A stretch of DNA of 64,000 nucleotides from Phallus indusiatus (lineage: Eukaryota > Basidiomycota > Agaricomycetes > Phallales > Phallaceae). A program made the translations under genes and the position numbers. Below, one piece after another: positions 25,071 to 36,573 of the stretch (positions are counted from its first letter, which is position 1; the number at the start of each line of letters is the position of its first letter). Location: contig JAQFWX010000008.1 of NCBI GenBank assembly GCA_027605045.1, positions 1,612,001 through 1,676,000 on the forward strand, written 5' to 3'. The notes under the pieces were generated by a model that saw only the letters and a list, made by a program, of their open reading frames with translations, was not told where the DNA came from and did no database searches.

Positions 25071-25545
25071 AACATCAACACAGTAGAGCGTAAGTTCCAA
25101 AAGTACCTTGCCCCTTGCAGTAAAGTTATATTTTAACCTCGTGAAAAAAGGTCATAGGTCCTGCAGTTTTGTATCATGAGATGTCTGTACACGTCACGGA
25201 CATATGTGCATCACCTTCGTTATGGAGCGACCGGACCGGCGGTACCATTACCTTAAAGTGACCGCTTGTCAAGTTCTTCTCCCTTCGCACTGGTATATGC
25301 GTACTCTCACCTGCCATGTGGATGTACGGTTGTGGACAGAATGGGTTAGGACCATAAAAAAGAAGACAGCTCAAAACATGAAATTGACCGAAAAAATCTC
25401 ATTTGAATGATGTCACATATAACATCACGAAAATCCCGACTATTAGGGCAAATATGCAAAGAAATGATAGCCCAACGACCTGGATATTAGTAAAGCCTCA
25501 GGTAAATGATGTTCACTGCACGGCAAATGAAAACCTTACCTACGC
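25071..25545. other. intergenic spacer between tandem secreted-enzyme genes
   Basis: 475 bp between the BNR gene start and the fungalysin stop on the same strand. It should hold the BNR promoter and the fungalysin 3' end. No gene or clear motif seen. Confidence 0.5.
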
Positions 25546-28500
25546 CTAGCACTCTTTGGGAACAGTGAAATCCTAAAAAGATCAAGTTAAATAAATTCAC
25601 AACGAGAAAGGGGAAGATGTGTTAATAATAACCTCTTTTCGATACCAACCGGGGCGAGAAAGAGCGGTTTGCAGAAGTTTCGCTTTCGCGCCCTAAATCA
25701 GAAGTCAAAACTCCATCCGTAAAGAAAAATTAGCGACGAACAAGGCCTCTTTCGGCAAAACCTTTCCAGAGTGCACAGAAATTCTCTCCGCCGGTGAGAA
25801 TTTTATCAGCTTGGATTATCGCGTCACGACCTTGAACGAAACTGTTGCATCAAAATGTCGTCATTCCAGGTACGGGGAATATGGCATAAGGAGATAAAGT
25901 ATACCTTGGGTTGCAGGGTTGCAGCTTCATCGCGTTAATAACGAGCCTTAGAAAAGTGTAAGTTAGTATATGATATCACGGAGAGTTGCAAAGAAAGAAA
26001 ATTAATGATACAAACTGGATCATCAACGTATTCCCGTATCGTGGAACAAGAGGTGTACGTTCATCATGGTGAGCACCGTGTTTGACAGGCCGATAAAAGT
26101 CATTCGTGGGCATCGTACCATTGAGGCTGACTCTGGGTGGAAAACTGTCTTCAGCAAATCCATGCTTTTCCACAAGTTTGTGATTAACGACCCAGAGAAT
26201 TTCTGCCCAGACTACCCCTATATTATGCTGTATAAGCACCGAAATTCAGAATGGTTGAATATGAAAACCGGCAGAAAGACTGACAACTGAATGAAGTTGA
26301 TCGATTGATTGATATGTCAAAGGATTATCGTTTATATTCTATTCATTTATGAGAAATATAATTTTGTAAAAGAATGGAGAAACAAACCAAGGAGTAAGGA
26401 AACTTTCTGATTCCTCTGGGGTTATTTGATGCCCAAGACGACATCACTGCATACGTATCTTGGAGCTTAGGATTACTGGTGATCATGATTGCAAACAAAT
26501 CTATAAAAGCTACGAATTCAGATGGTTCCATGACCAACAATATTTGGTTGTGACATACCGCCCCATCCTTCACCCATACCGCCAGCTTCCTCCCCACCTA
26601 GGCATCCAGAATTAGCAGGACCGCCGGTCAACCGAGTACTAAGACCGTGCGTATATTCATGAATGGGAATTTCAGCGTCAAAATCTCCGTCACGATAGGG
26701 ATATGATACATCCCAAAGGAACATATGACATTGGCCACCTAGTCCATCAGGTGGCTTGATAGGATGGTAATGAATTGACGATGCAAGAAGGTAGCAGAGA
26801 TTTTCTTCTTACAGTGACGAAAAACGCCTAAGCAGGATTTCAGGAAAACAACCTAAAATCTAAGCTGTATGCACATACATTATTATATCCACTACCGTCT
26901 TGACCATATACAATAACAGCATCACGCTCCTTACCTCCTCGACCGTAGTTATACGTCTGGAAATTTCCGCTAACCTCGTCAAATCCATATCTAAAATTTT
27001 ATGTCGTTTTTTTTTTCGTTATTTTTAGAGTGATTTCGGAAATGCTTACAGGTACAAAAAGTCATGATATTGATTCAAAGTGTAGAACACCTGAGTTATG
27101 GATGCATCCGCAAAACTTCGAGCAAGCTGTAGCGGGTCGGCCCTTCCCCCGTTCAGACTATAGGGATAATCGAAATTAAGAGATGAACCAGCATTTGGAC
27201 GTGGATTGTTTTGCCACTGGTCGCCCCCCTTCCAGTTTGTCTGGGCCATGATCTAGTCATTGTCCAGAATGAGCCAAAAAAAAATAGTAAAATTGTAGAA
27301 AAGCGCATATACATACATTATTTCCTGCTGTCACGGTGAGCTGATACATGTCCGAGGAACCTGGATCACGGAAGCCCGACCCCACCATGCTTGGCGGTAC
27401 AAGTGATGTCGGTATCTTTTGCCATCCCTGCGGGCTCACTCTAGAATCTGCGCTTTCTTTTTGCATAGATCTTTCGCCCTGAGAAGGGTCTCTGATACCC
27501 CATTTATATACGCGATATGTAGCAAGCCGCTGTACCGACTCCGAGGGGGACCAGCCATCAGACGCCCAATCAACCACGGAAATAATATTGGAAGGATCAA
27601 GAATATCAATCGCGACCTCATACCAGTTGCTTTTCAGTTGCACCTCGAACTAAGGACAAGTAGATGTATGTAAGTTATTTTCTAAAATGCCGAAGAAACT
27701 AAACGCACTTTCCAAACGAGTTTTAAATGGTTGGTAACGCTATCCGGGATTTGAATATAGGCCTTGTAAACGGGCACTACACCGATGACCTCCGGAACGT
27801 TTTTCAGCTCAAATCGGTCATATGATAAATTCAAGGAACGCGCCGAGATTCGAGACAAATATTGATCAAATTCTGAGTTTAATATACCCGCGAACGAAAT
27901 TGAAGGTGCCGCAGCTATCATAAACGTGAGAACAGCTGGACGAGGATCCTCATCTGGTTTGTATCTAGAAGGGATGGTTATATTTCGAAGAAGAAATCCA
28001 CAATCAGCGTTGTAAGTTTCTTGCAGATCCACATGGACTCGTGATTGATTTGCTAACGTATTGCAGTAATCTTGGTAAATAGAAGGGGTGGTTGTGTCGG
28101 CGTTTTCGGGTGGCAAGACCTCACCACCGCGGAAGAACTATTGAGCAAAGTTAGCTGATTTGCTTTTCTTTTGTCTAGCTCGATGGAACACTCTACTGAA
28201 TCGCCATATGAAATGACCTCTCCCTTGAAAACATTGATGTTGATAAGCCCGTTGCAGACTTCAAAGTCATTCACAATTTGTTTCACATAAACATGCGTTA
28301 CACCAGTTCGAACGTCCGTATATGAATCATTACGAATCTCGTAACTTGTCGTTTGACTTGCAGTGTCGATATTCAGCAACAAAATCTCTAGAAATTCTCG
28401 AGCAACGGCGAAAGGGTCAGAGTCAGAAGAGATGGGCTTGGAGAACGTTGACTGGTTGATGAGATGGGGAAGCAGAGACGTGACAAAGGTCGCGTGGGGT

Positions 28501-28622
28501 AAGATAGGCTGAAATCTCAGAGATTTTCGATGAGAAAAAGGAATATCGGAATGTGCCAGAGAGATTATAGCAATATTTGCTGATAACATCATGAGGAATG
28601 TCATTTTGAAGAGGGATGACAT
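25546..28622 (-). CDS. extracellular metalloprotease, M36 fungalysin family (possibly impaired)
   Basis: Secreted zinc endopeptidase family. The start at 28622 gives signal-like [20 protein letters not shown]. The FTP propeptide follows ([29 protein letters not shown]), with an intron at about 28139-28196 joining to [12 protein letters not shown]. The mature part has [48 protein letters not shown] and the zinc motif [14 protein letters not shown] (26,640-26,690), then [11 protein letters not shown] with the third ligand Glu. The C-terminus reads [20 protein letters not shown] and ends DFTVPKEC. About a dozen introns. Two oddities: the residue usually Asp after GEGWG reads Ala across the splice, and the exon ending NTLMIQ (about 26,010) joins the next exon one base out of frame with any GT-AG pair I can find. 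It may be a working variant, a young pseudogene or a local sequence error. Confidence 0.85.
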
Positions 28623-29791
28623 AGCGGTGAGGCAGCTGGAACGACAGAAAAATCTTGACAGTGTGCTTCCGTCAAACAGCCTAGCGGGTTTTATGGCGAT
28701 ATTTATCGCAGGCATTTCTTCTGAACAGAAACTGGCTGTCCTTCTTTAAAAATCGTCCTTGCGGTCCTCCGCAGATACTCTTTTTTTAGTCAACCGATTG
28801 TTAATAAATAGTCAGCGAACCTTGATTCGGTACTTGAGGGTAACGACATGCCCTTATGAATTGAATAGTAAGTAGTACCATCAATGGCTCAAACTAGACG
28901 CACCCTACGATAGGACAATTCACTTTCCGAAAGTGTACGCGACAAGTAAATGGAAAGAGTAACTTACCAGCTCACATCGTTGACATAAGAAATTTTTGAC
29001 ATAAATAGATTCCATGTGGCTTGGAAAAGTTATTTCTATTTCAAACACTTATAGTAGGTTGAGTTAGCATATTACCGTTCCCAATGCCAGCTCACAAAAC
29101 AAAAACTAAAAGACGCGTTTTTTTTTTAGACTCGCGCGGCCTCGCTCGCGTATGTGCATGCATCCATTTATTGCCGACAACGTTTGATTGTGACGGTTTG
29201 CTCTGAGAAGTTGAAAATTTGCCTATACTTTTCGACGTCTTTCAATGTCTCTGAAGGGCATATCAAAATGCTTTTCGTCCGGAATTTTCAGTTTCCGGAC
29301 CCAGTTAGTGATAGGCTTGGCAAGGAACTAGTCGAAAAGAGACGAACCCAGTATAATTAAACATTCTATTGCCTTCTATTGCCTTAGCCCGTATTTTCAC
29401 ATTTTTTTTTCGCGCACTTTTCCCCAGTTTGAACCGTAGTAGTGAGTGAATCAAGGCTATTTTCAAAATGAGAATGCAAGAAGACGACAACAAGGAGAAA
29501 CGATCGGAGTTCCAAATTTGTATTCACAATATACTTGGTACTTTGAGCAAACGAAAAGAAAAGAATTATATTGTTTATATGCACAGAATAATAACCAGAC
29601 TAAAGCTCTCTATAAACAAAGCAGGTTCGACAGCAAATACATGAGAGGGAGAGAGAGAGAGAGAGAGAGAAAGAAAATCATAGCAATGCGGTAAAGTATG
29701 TAAACAATGCGTTACCCCAGACAAAAAGCCAGTAAAAAAAATATGCAGAGTTATGCGGGTAAAGAAAAGCGATAGTATAATTGTTGGTATA
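28623..29791. other. intergenic region with a GA microsatellite
   Basis: About 1.2 kb between the fungalysin start and the hydrolase stop. It holds a (GA)n run (about 29,645-29,671) and short homopolymers. Open frames at 29154-29360 and 29446-29694 are unrecognised and AT-rich. Confidence 0.5.
29645..29671. repeat. GA dinucleotide microsatellite
   Basis: A nearly pure GA run of about 27 bases, non-coding. A possible length-variable marker. Confidence 0.85.
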
Positions 29792-31992
29792 TCATGAGGA
29801 GCGTTTTAAATCAAGGTCGAGAGATGGAATAGAGAGAGTATTATCACCCTCAGGTGATGTCTTTAGGCGAAGCAAATTGACAGGTGCACCATTGACGTAT
29901 GGGAAAGCGTCCAAACCGATCCAATGAGGCGCGCAACCGTCATCCGAGCTAAACGATGGTGAAAGCCTGTTTTTTTTTCAAAAAATTAGGGACAGAGACA
30001 AACAAACAATAATATAAAAAGTCGTACCGGTATGTGTCGTTACTCACGGACCAAACCGCCATCTTTTTAGTCGGTCTTCCTTGAAGCGTCTTAAGCGCGT
30101 CAATCCCATCAATTATGTACTTGGAAGCATAAAGGGATCCGTCATCCACTTCAAGCTCAATTGTTGCGCCTCGATCTTCGCTTCCATCGTCGCGGACCCA
30201 ACGACCAGAAAGATGCTTTTCTACTTCTTCAGCAAGAACGGTATCAAAGGCGGGCATAAGCTCATTGACGGCTAGTTCGGTTATGTCTCCCACCAAAGAG
30301 GTCGTGCCGGTTGATAGGACTACTATCGCGACGGAACGGGTTGGGATTAGTGTGAATCCGGCTTGGTGGGACATAATATCTCCAACTGTGGACGATAGTT
30401 GAGAAAGAGAGAAGAAAAAGAAAAGCATTTTAAACAAGATACGCACGTTTCTGATATAAACTGATAGTTTTATCTTTGACTTTCAAGTCTTTACCGGAGG
30501 AGTATTTATGTCTATATATTTCCCACGGCATTCCGACGGACGTATAGCCATCCCATTCGTTATGGAGAGGTCTAAGCCATTCACGTATCGCAATTGGGGG
30601 GAGTATATGACTCTGATCATCCAGTAAAGCAGTGGCAAGACGGATGAAATCCGATAGTGATGAAATTTGGCCGATTGCAGGGTTGGTTATTCCAAAATTC
30701 AAGGTCTAGTGCACGAACGTCAATGCTGTTAACCAAAAGTAAAAAATCAAATTTTATTTTACCGTCTCGTCAGGTCGGGATTTGGAAACCGCGGCATTAC
30801 TTTCGTGTTCTTCAGAGACGAGAAAAACACTTTGATCGAACTTCAAAGGCTTAAAAATATCGCGCTTGAGCAATTGAGCATGCGTGAGTTGCTTTACTTC
30901 TTCGCCCCCCAATTTTTCTCTGTGTAGCTTGTCCGCGAGACAGTTTACAAGACCGAGGAGAGCATAACCGGTGTTTGAATAAACGGGGTATGTGTAAGGA
31001 GCGGCCACCCACTCCTCATTATATATCGCCTTGAGAAGAGTATCTTGGTCAGGAATAGGCACGCCGTTGTATGGCGGGGAACCTTTACCCTGGAGAGATT
31101 TTGGCCAGGTGGTATTGGCATTCCCGTTAGGCCAGTCTCGCCCAATCCCGGACATGTGAGAAAGTAGTTGGCGAATTGTAACGGAATCCATCATTTGTGA
31201 ATTGGGGGATCCAGGGAATGTTACTGTGTGATTAAGATATTGAGATATGGGGTCATCTCTAAAGATAATAAAAAAATAATAAGTTGGTAAAAAGAGCGTA
31301 GAAAAGTGGATAGAACTGCCATACAAGTTCAACGCGCCCTCCCTTCTCAGAATAAAAGTCTCCAGGGCGGTGAATAATTTGGAGACACTTGCGATGCGGA
31401 ACATGGATTTACTGTCTACTAATCGAGACGAGTCGTTAGCTTTGAGATAGCCATGGAAGTCTTGAAAAAGAGGGCCCCTGGGAGTGACAACTGCAAATGC
31501 GACCGAATCCATCTCGCCTGTTTTATTCTTTTCTTGATAATAATCTTGAAGCTTAGACTTGAAAGAATCTATGGCAGCTGCGATCCGAGGCTGATTCCTT
31601 GAGGGCGGATGGATTGAAAATAGATTTGGCAGGGGTGCCGGACATACGTCAGACGCGGCAGCCGAAGGGATTGGTCGTGGAGCAGCAACAGGAGAGCTGA
31701 AGGCATAAAAGGTGAAGTATACCATGACGGCATTAAAAAATAGACTAAACAGTAGGATAGTGGTGTATGATCGACTTTTTCTAAAGAAAGCAGAAGCAGG
31801 TCGAGTGGGATTGGAGTTGTTGGTGCTGTTGGTGTCCCTTCCGAGAGACTTTCCGTTATAGTCATTATCGAGCTTTGAGTACATTGAAGGAATAGTGTTT
31901 TGTGGAGAACGCACAGAGTTTGGTAGAGGTAGATATATGTGTTGAGGACGCCACCATTGTCGCAATGATGTAACTAGGGAGCCTGGAGTCAT
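29792..31992 (-). CDS. membrane-anchored serine beta-lactamase/esterase-type hydrolase
   Basis: Class C beta-lactamase-fold family (Pfam Beta-lactamase), which in fungi covers esterases, D-aminopeptidases and related hydrolases. The start at 31992 leads through a basic cytosolic region to one transmembrane segment (SYTTILLFSLFFNAVMVYFT, about residues 75-95), so it should be a type II membrane protein with the catalytic part outside. The nucleophile motif S-x-x-K is SVSK in FRIASVSKLFTALETF. The Tyr motif is YSNTGYALLG. Further family segments are TIRQLLSHMSGIGRDWPNG and later exons GDIMSHQAGFTLIPTRSVAI. The C-terminal exon ends LDLKRSS with TGA at 29792. At least four introns. Catalytic residues look intact; substrate unknown. 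It follows the fungalysin and BNR genes on the same strand. Confidence 0.85.
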
Positions 31993-32764
31993 CGTGATGA
32001 CGGGCTGTTCAGTGGAGCTAACGGACTAGACCCTCAACAAAGACTTGGTTTGTTATATAGTCTAGTTCACCACGTGATCGCAGCGTGCTGTCTGGAGGTG
32101 AGGTGGAGTTTGAATATCTGGAGGTGAAGGAGGAAAATAAACAAACGAAACAAACGAATGTTCCCCGGCTGGCTTTTGGCTGGCTAGATGGAAATGGGCG
32201 CTGTTTTCTAGAATATTCTTTAGATGATGGGCTTTCACTTACATGCTAGCAAAACTCTATCAAATCAATATGTAAAAGGAGTAAACAATAACAAAAGTAA
32301 GGAGTAGACAAGAAGGCGGATTTTCCGTCTGGACACCGCTTCAGCACGTCCAAAACAGACGATGGCCAGGAACCGGAAGCTCCTGGCGCTTATTGTATTA
32401 GCGCCCAAGAATAAGGGCTTGTCACACACTAGCATCGAGCTTCGTTCAATAAATCATTTCTTAGTTTTATTTTCAATATCAAGTTCGTTGCATTTCGGTA
32501 GCGTTTCAGTCGAGGGTAGCCTATTGTGGGGTGGCAACATGGTATGTATGGGCAAATAACGTTGACTATCATTGGCTTTCATAAACGATTCATTTGCTCC
32601 CGGCGGTCACCATACAAGAAGTATCATTCTGTTGTGCCAAACGTGGCAAATCTTATTCACGCAGCACGCTATTTTCAAGTCCCCGAGTATTTCCACAGGG
32701 TTATACAATTAAGAAAGCCAATGGTAACTACTCCGCCGTTTTGAACCCCAAACAAACATCTTGC
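31993..32764. other. intergenic region, nothing recognised
   Basis: Promoter side of the hydrolase gene and left flank of the DUF6533 repeat array. A short hairpin GGCGCT...AGCGCC lies near 32377-32395. The similarity shared by the array units starts near 32765. No gene seen. Confidence 0.45.
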
Positions 32765-33863
32765 GTCGTATCGTAGTTTGCTATAGGTCCAGGCTTTTAT
32801 TTACGTCTGTTGTTCCACATATTAACACTCAAACCTGCGATGTTCCTCGTGCTCAAATCCAGCCCCCGAGTGTAATCAAGAAATGTATGACTTAGTTATC
32901 ATCACCTATGACGAACCTCCTATTGAACCTTTCAGCTCCTTTTCATTTCGACCAAGTATTAGTGGAGCTACATATAAAGGCGCTTCGCTTGCAAAACGAA
33001 GCATTGTTTTACTCCTCTCACCTATTAGTCGTCATTGCATCATCCCTACTTGAAATTGAAGAAACGTGTTCGGAAGCTTCAATACATCGCTAAGGGAAGC
33101 TAACGAATGTTATGACAGTTGGGGCGTACGCTATCAATCACCTCAGCTGGAGGCGCCGCTTTAGCGATTTGCTATACGAGCTAGTCATCGACAAACTCTC
33201 ATTGCCATTATAATTCCAGATACCCCCTCGACGTTCACGTCCTTAGTACCGGGCAAAAAAGGCTATTCGTTAGCGCGTTAGTCATAAAATCGTTTAGTTT
33301 TCTTGAACACTCAAGGTCCTAAAGGTAGAGGAGGCAACGCAATTTCCCCTGCGCCGTAATGAGCTCCGGAAACTTCCCTGAAAATAGCGTGGTGTCGTCG
33401 GTTAGAGAAAGCGGATCGTACGATTCTCCTTACGCCATGAACACTCCCAAACCCACGTGTGGTATTATTCTTCTCAAAATTTTTCCTTGCCTACGTCGGC
33501 TCGCGTGCCCGGAAATGTTTGACTCGACAGCTTTTTCTTCTCCATAATTTCATATGCGAACCTAGAAACCCGCCACATTCTGGCTGTCTTGAGTAAGCTT
33601 TTGTAGCTTTTATTTGATTCATCGTTCGCGGATTTGAAATTCGTTATTAGTTGACAAAAGAGAACAATTCCGCGATCACTGATGTTTTCAAAATTCTGCC
33701 TAATGAGTAAGAAAAACTTATATATATATATCTGAGCCAGAGCTAAAGACAATGCAACTACTTTTTGCAGCCGATCTTTCGTCTATCGATATGGGCCTTA
33801 CATTCTATATCGAATACACTTCTCTTGTCGACAATACTAAATGTGCATAGCCCCTACGAAGAG

Positions 33864-33871
33864 TATATAAA
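33864..33871 (+). promoter_or_regulatory. TATA box, DUF6533 copy A
   Basis: TATATAAA about 50 bp before the start codon at 33918. The same box sits at the same distance in copies B, C and D, so it is conserved through the duplications. Confidence 0.65.
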
Positions 33872-33917
33872 GCTCACTTTGAGAATGTATTCCCAAGTTT
33901 CTGGTCCTGTGTAAACT

Positions 33918-35634
33918 ATGTTGAGCCCGTCAACATTCAATACCACGAACCCAACATTCCAGCTAGAGTTGAGCGAAAGCAAGTATGGTCTTATCTCTTC
34001 TGTATTGCATTCCTTTTTTTTTTATGGCGATTTATTAGTCATTTGCTCTCTTATGCATGCGTTATAGGTTCTGTGCTATACGTTTACGACTATTGTGGGC
34101 ATCGTTGTTTGAACTTTCACCTTTCAATTCTCAATTAAAGATCTTAGCATTGACATTGGACAGAGAAATCGAATTAATTTGGAAACGAAAGTTCACTTTA
34201 CCAACGTTGCTCTATATTTTCTTGCGCTATTCGGCATTTTTCGGGATAATATTCTCAATAGGCAAGTAAATTAAAGTATTCACTCTGCGCTTTTACATCT
34301 AATTTAATAATTTCGATCAGGAGCGTTTTTTCCTCATGAATATAAGGTACATAGTGCTTTGCCGTTTTTTATTCTGATAAGATAACTCGTTTTTAGCTTT
34401 CGTGAGTAGTTCAATCAACCGTCTCTCGATACTACTGTATCAGAAGCCTAGTTAACAAGCCGTTAGATGCTCGGCGGTGATTGTCATTGCGGGAACGATA
34501 GCCCTCTGCATTATTTTCAGTGAGCAATGACCGCCTTACTTATAGTACAAAGTAATCTGACTCATTAATTCACTTGAGCTATCGATGGTGCGCCCTTATG
34601 AAACTTACGCTCAGTCTGAGGACGGCTGCTAAATATAGCTTTTCAATAGCTATCATATCCCTTCGAATCGTAGCATTATACAACAGCAATAAATGCGTGA
34701 TAGTTCTCTTGGCATCGCTGAATATATTACAGATGATCCTCCTTATTTATAGTCAAGGTATTTTGGTCTCGGTCATCCTGTGTTTCAGATGACAGTACTA
34801 ACAAAATAACCCGTTTTCTTTCTACTAGTCATCGGGAGTGATGCTAAATTTCTCATAAAGAGTGAGAAATGTACGTAGTGAATCACGTTCCTGGAATTCA
34901 AACTTCTCATCAACGATTCATGTCTATTCATAATCGGTAGCCCGGTGCGAATTGGACAATAATATCGTTTCGGCAGTTTACAGTAAACGTTTTACTATTG
35001 AATGCTAAACGTGATTAATTTTCACGCCTTAATAGTAATATTATCATGGATTCCACTCGCTATCGAAACTTCTCTGCTCAGTTTGACTATGTGTCGGATA
35101 TATTGGTTACGACGGCGGATATCAACCGTGCTACCGCCCTTCCTTCAACTGATCGCACGAGATGGAATCATGTATTATGTCATGATCTGCATGATATATA
35201 TAATGAACATTTTGAATCACATCGTATGTTTCTCCCTTTTTCTCACTGGTGGAATTTGCTAAAGAAAATTTCACCGATAGTATGACATAGACGCTTTGAA
35301 AATATTCGGAGCATAGTACGTTTTTTCATTCACTCAAATATCAATTTTTTAAATCTCATGTGTATTAAGTTTTGGAGTATCACTTCTCGCTTTAACAACA
35401 TGCCGTCTCACACTGAACCTGCAACATCTCGGCCACTGCAGCAGTTGTGTGACATCTGGGTACTACGACACCGCAGGAGAACGGACGGACCGGGGTCTAT
35501 TTACGACCCGTCCTTCCCGATTCAGGTTCACACCTGTGGATGTTGCTTCATGGTTGACTGGAGAACGTTGGGGAATGCTTGAAGGTGTTCTTCCGGCGCA
35601 GACAATGGGCAACCCAGTGGTAATATATCGCTAA
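33918..35634 (+). CDS. DUF6533 family membrane protein, copy A
   Basis: Start MLSPSTFNTTNPTFQLELSE. Joins in frame throughout as: exon 2 (HLLSYACVIGSVLYVYDY), exon 3 with the DUF6533 core (LTLDREIELIWKRKFTLPTL), a GC-AG intron at 34262-34320, AFFPHEYK, a 5-nt microexon 34397-34401, an exon at 34467-34519 (CSAVIVIAGTIALCIIF), a 9-nt microexon 34579-34587, IISLRIVALYNSNK, the segment WIPLAIETSLLSLTMCRIYW, and RDGIMYYVMICMIYIMNILN. An exon YDIDALKIFGAY precedes the last exon (GVSLLALTTCRLTLNLQHL, FTPVDVASWLTGERWGMLEG). It ends NPVVIYR because the 3' end is chimeric; copy D ends SVVGPVTSETPH instead. Roughly 320 residues, about six transmembrane segments, function unknown. Confidence 0.8.
34262..34320 (+). 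other. GC-AG intron in DUF6533 copy A
   Basis: Donor GCAAGT, acceptor GATCAG, 59 bp. Copies B, C and D have GTAAGT at the same place. Splicing at GC keeps the frame (SIG-AFFP). Confidence 0.7.
34397..34401 (+). other. 5-nt microexon CTTTC in DUF6533 copy A
   Basis: Flanked by TTTTTAG and GTGAGT. Without it the reading frame closes. With it AAG-CTT-TC|A-TGC continues the reading frame. Copies B, C and D keep CTTTC, and the diverged copy at 56418-58076 has GTGTC at the same place. Confidence 0.7.
34579..34587 (+). other. 9-nt microexon CTATCGATG in DUF6533 copy A
   Basis: Flanked by CACTTGAG and GTGCGC. It encodes T-I-D across the junctions. The other copies have CTATCGGTG, CCATCGGTG and CTATTGGTG, and the diverged relative has CCATCAGTG at 57074-57082. 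Confidence 0.65.
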
Positions 35635-35639
35635 GGGAA

Positions 35640-36143
35640 GAGCTAGTGCCGGCCGGCTCCAGCGTCCAGCTGAGCAGGTGAGCGCCGTCGCTATCTCACT
35701 GTCGTCCTCTCTTCTCTGACCATGATAGCAGGGCACAGACATCTCCAGCGTCCCATTCGATCTTTTGCTATTTTCTTCCCCATCCTCCCGCCCTGATACT
35801 TGTCAGGTGTTATCCAGGTTTCCCCCGCTTTTTTTTTTCGTTCCTCTTTCTTTCTTTCTTTCTTCATTCCTTGTAAATTGGTCCCCCCCCCTCGTCCAGA
35901 GCCCATTTTATTTCAAAGCATATTATGTTTTATTGAGGTTGCATGTAGATACAGCAGTTGCCACAAATTGAGTAGAGTTTCCCCCCGCAAATGCGTGGAG
36001 CATCGGAGAGTCCCAGTCGTGGAGAGGAAGAGCCCGCCCACCTCCACGCACCGAACCCGCGTTGGCTCCCGGCCCGACCCCTCTCACAGGGTCTCTCCCA
36101 AGCCTCAAGCAGCGACCAAGTGACTGACGAGGCTAGACTGATC
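35640..36143. other. unrelated spacer between inverted units A and B
   Basis: About 500 bp absent from the other units. It is more GC-rich than the units, with polypyrimidine runs (35,825-35,895), an AT-rich centre and a GC-rich right half. It lies exactly between the two inverted array units. It has no recognisable gene; it may be an insertion or ectopic filler DNA. Confidence 0.6.
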
Positions 36144-36573
36144 ATGAAAGGTTCAATAGGAGGTTCGTCATACATAGGTGATAATAATTAAGTCATACAC
36201 CTTTCACTACACTCGGAAGCTGAATTTGACCACGAGGAACATCGCAGGTTTGAGTGTTAATAAGTAGAACGACAGACGTAAATAAAAGCCTATAGCAGAC
36301 TACGATACAACGAATTGCATCTCGGTATCGATCTCACGTTTTGTCCGTCGTCAGCTTTTGGCCATAAGCTCAAGCCTACTACATAAATGCTTGGTGTAAT
36401 TAGATAATTAGATGTATATTTGAATCTGGTTAGGAACATAGAAAGCTTTAGCGAAAACAATCCTAAGCAGTCACAATAAAGAGAGCTGAATAATTAGCAA
36501 CGAACAATACAGAGGTATGCCACTAATACGGTGTTTCACTAGTGGCAGGTCCTACCACTGAGTTGCCGATTAT

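Larger units (their letters stand above)
32765..35639 (+). repeat. array unit A (DUF6533 gene plus upstream region)
   Basis: First of four similar units. It shares long stretches with 36144-39130 (inverted), 39385-51190 (interrupted) and 51191-54432. The shared upstream part includes the run beginning GACGAACCTCCTATTGAACC and a common TATA box. Its 3' edge departs from the other copies after the gene's CAGTGGTA, where it jumps to a sequence normally found in the unit's upstream part (AATATATCGCTAAGGGAA). Confidence 0.85.

Noticed and set aside
34381..34800. DUF6533 copies A and D as pseudogenes because of TAA and TGA stops in this interval
   Set aside because: Stops fall in introns once the 5-nt and 9-nt microexons and the paralogue E are used as guide.
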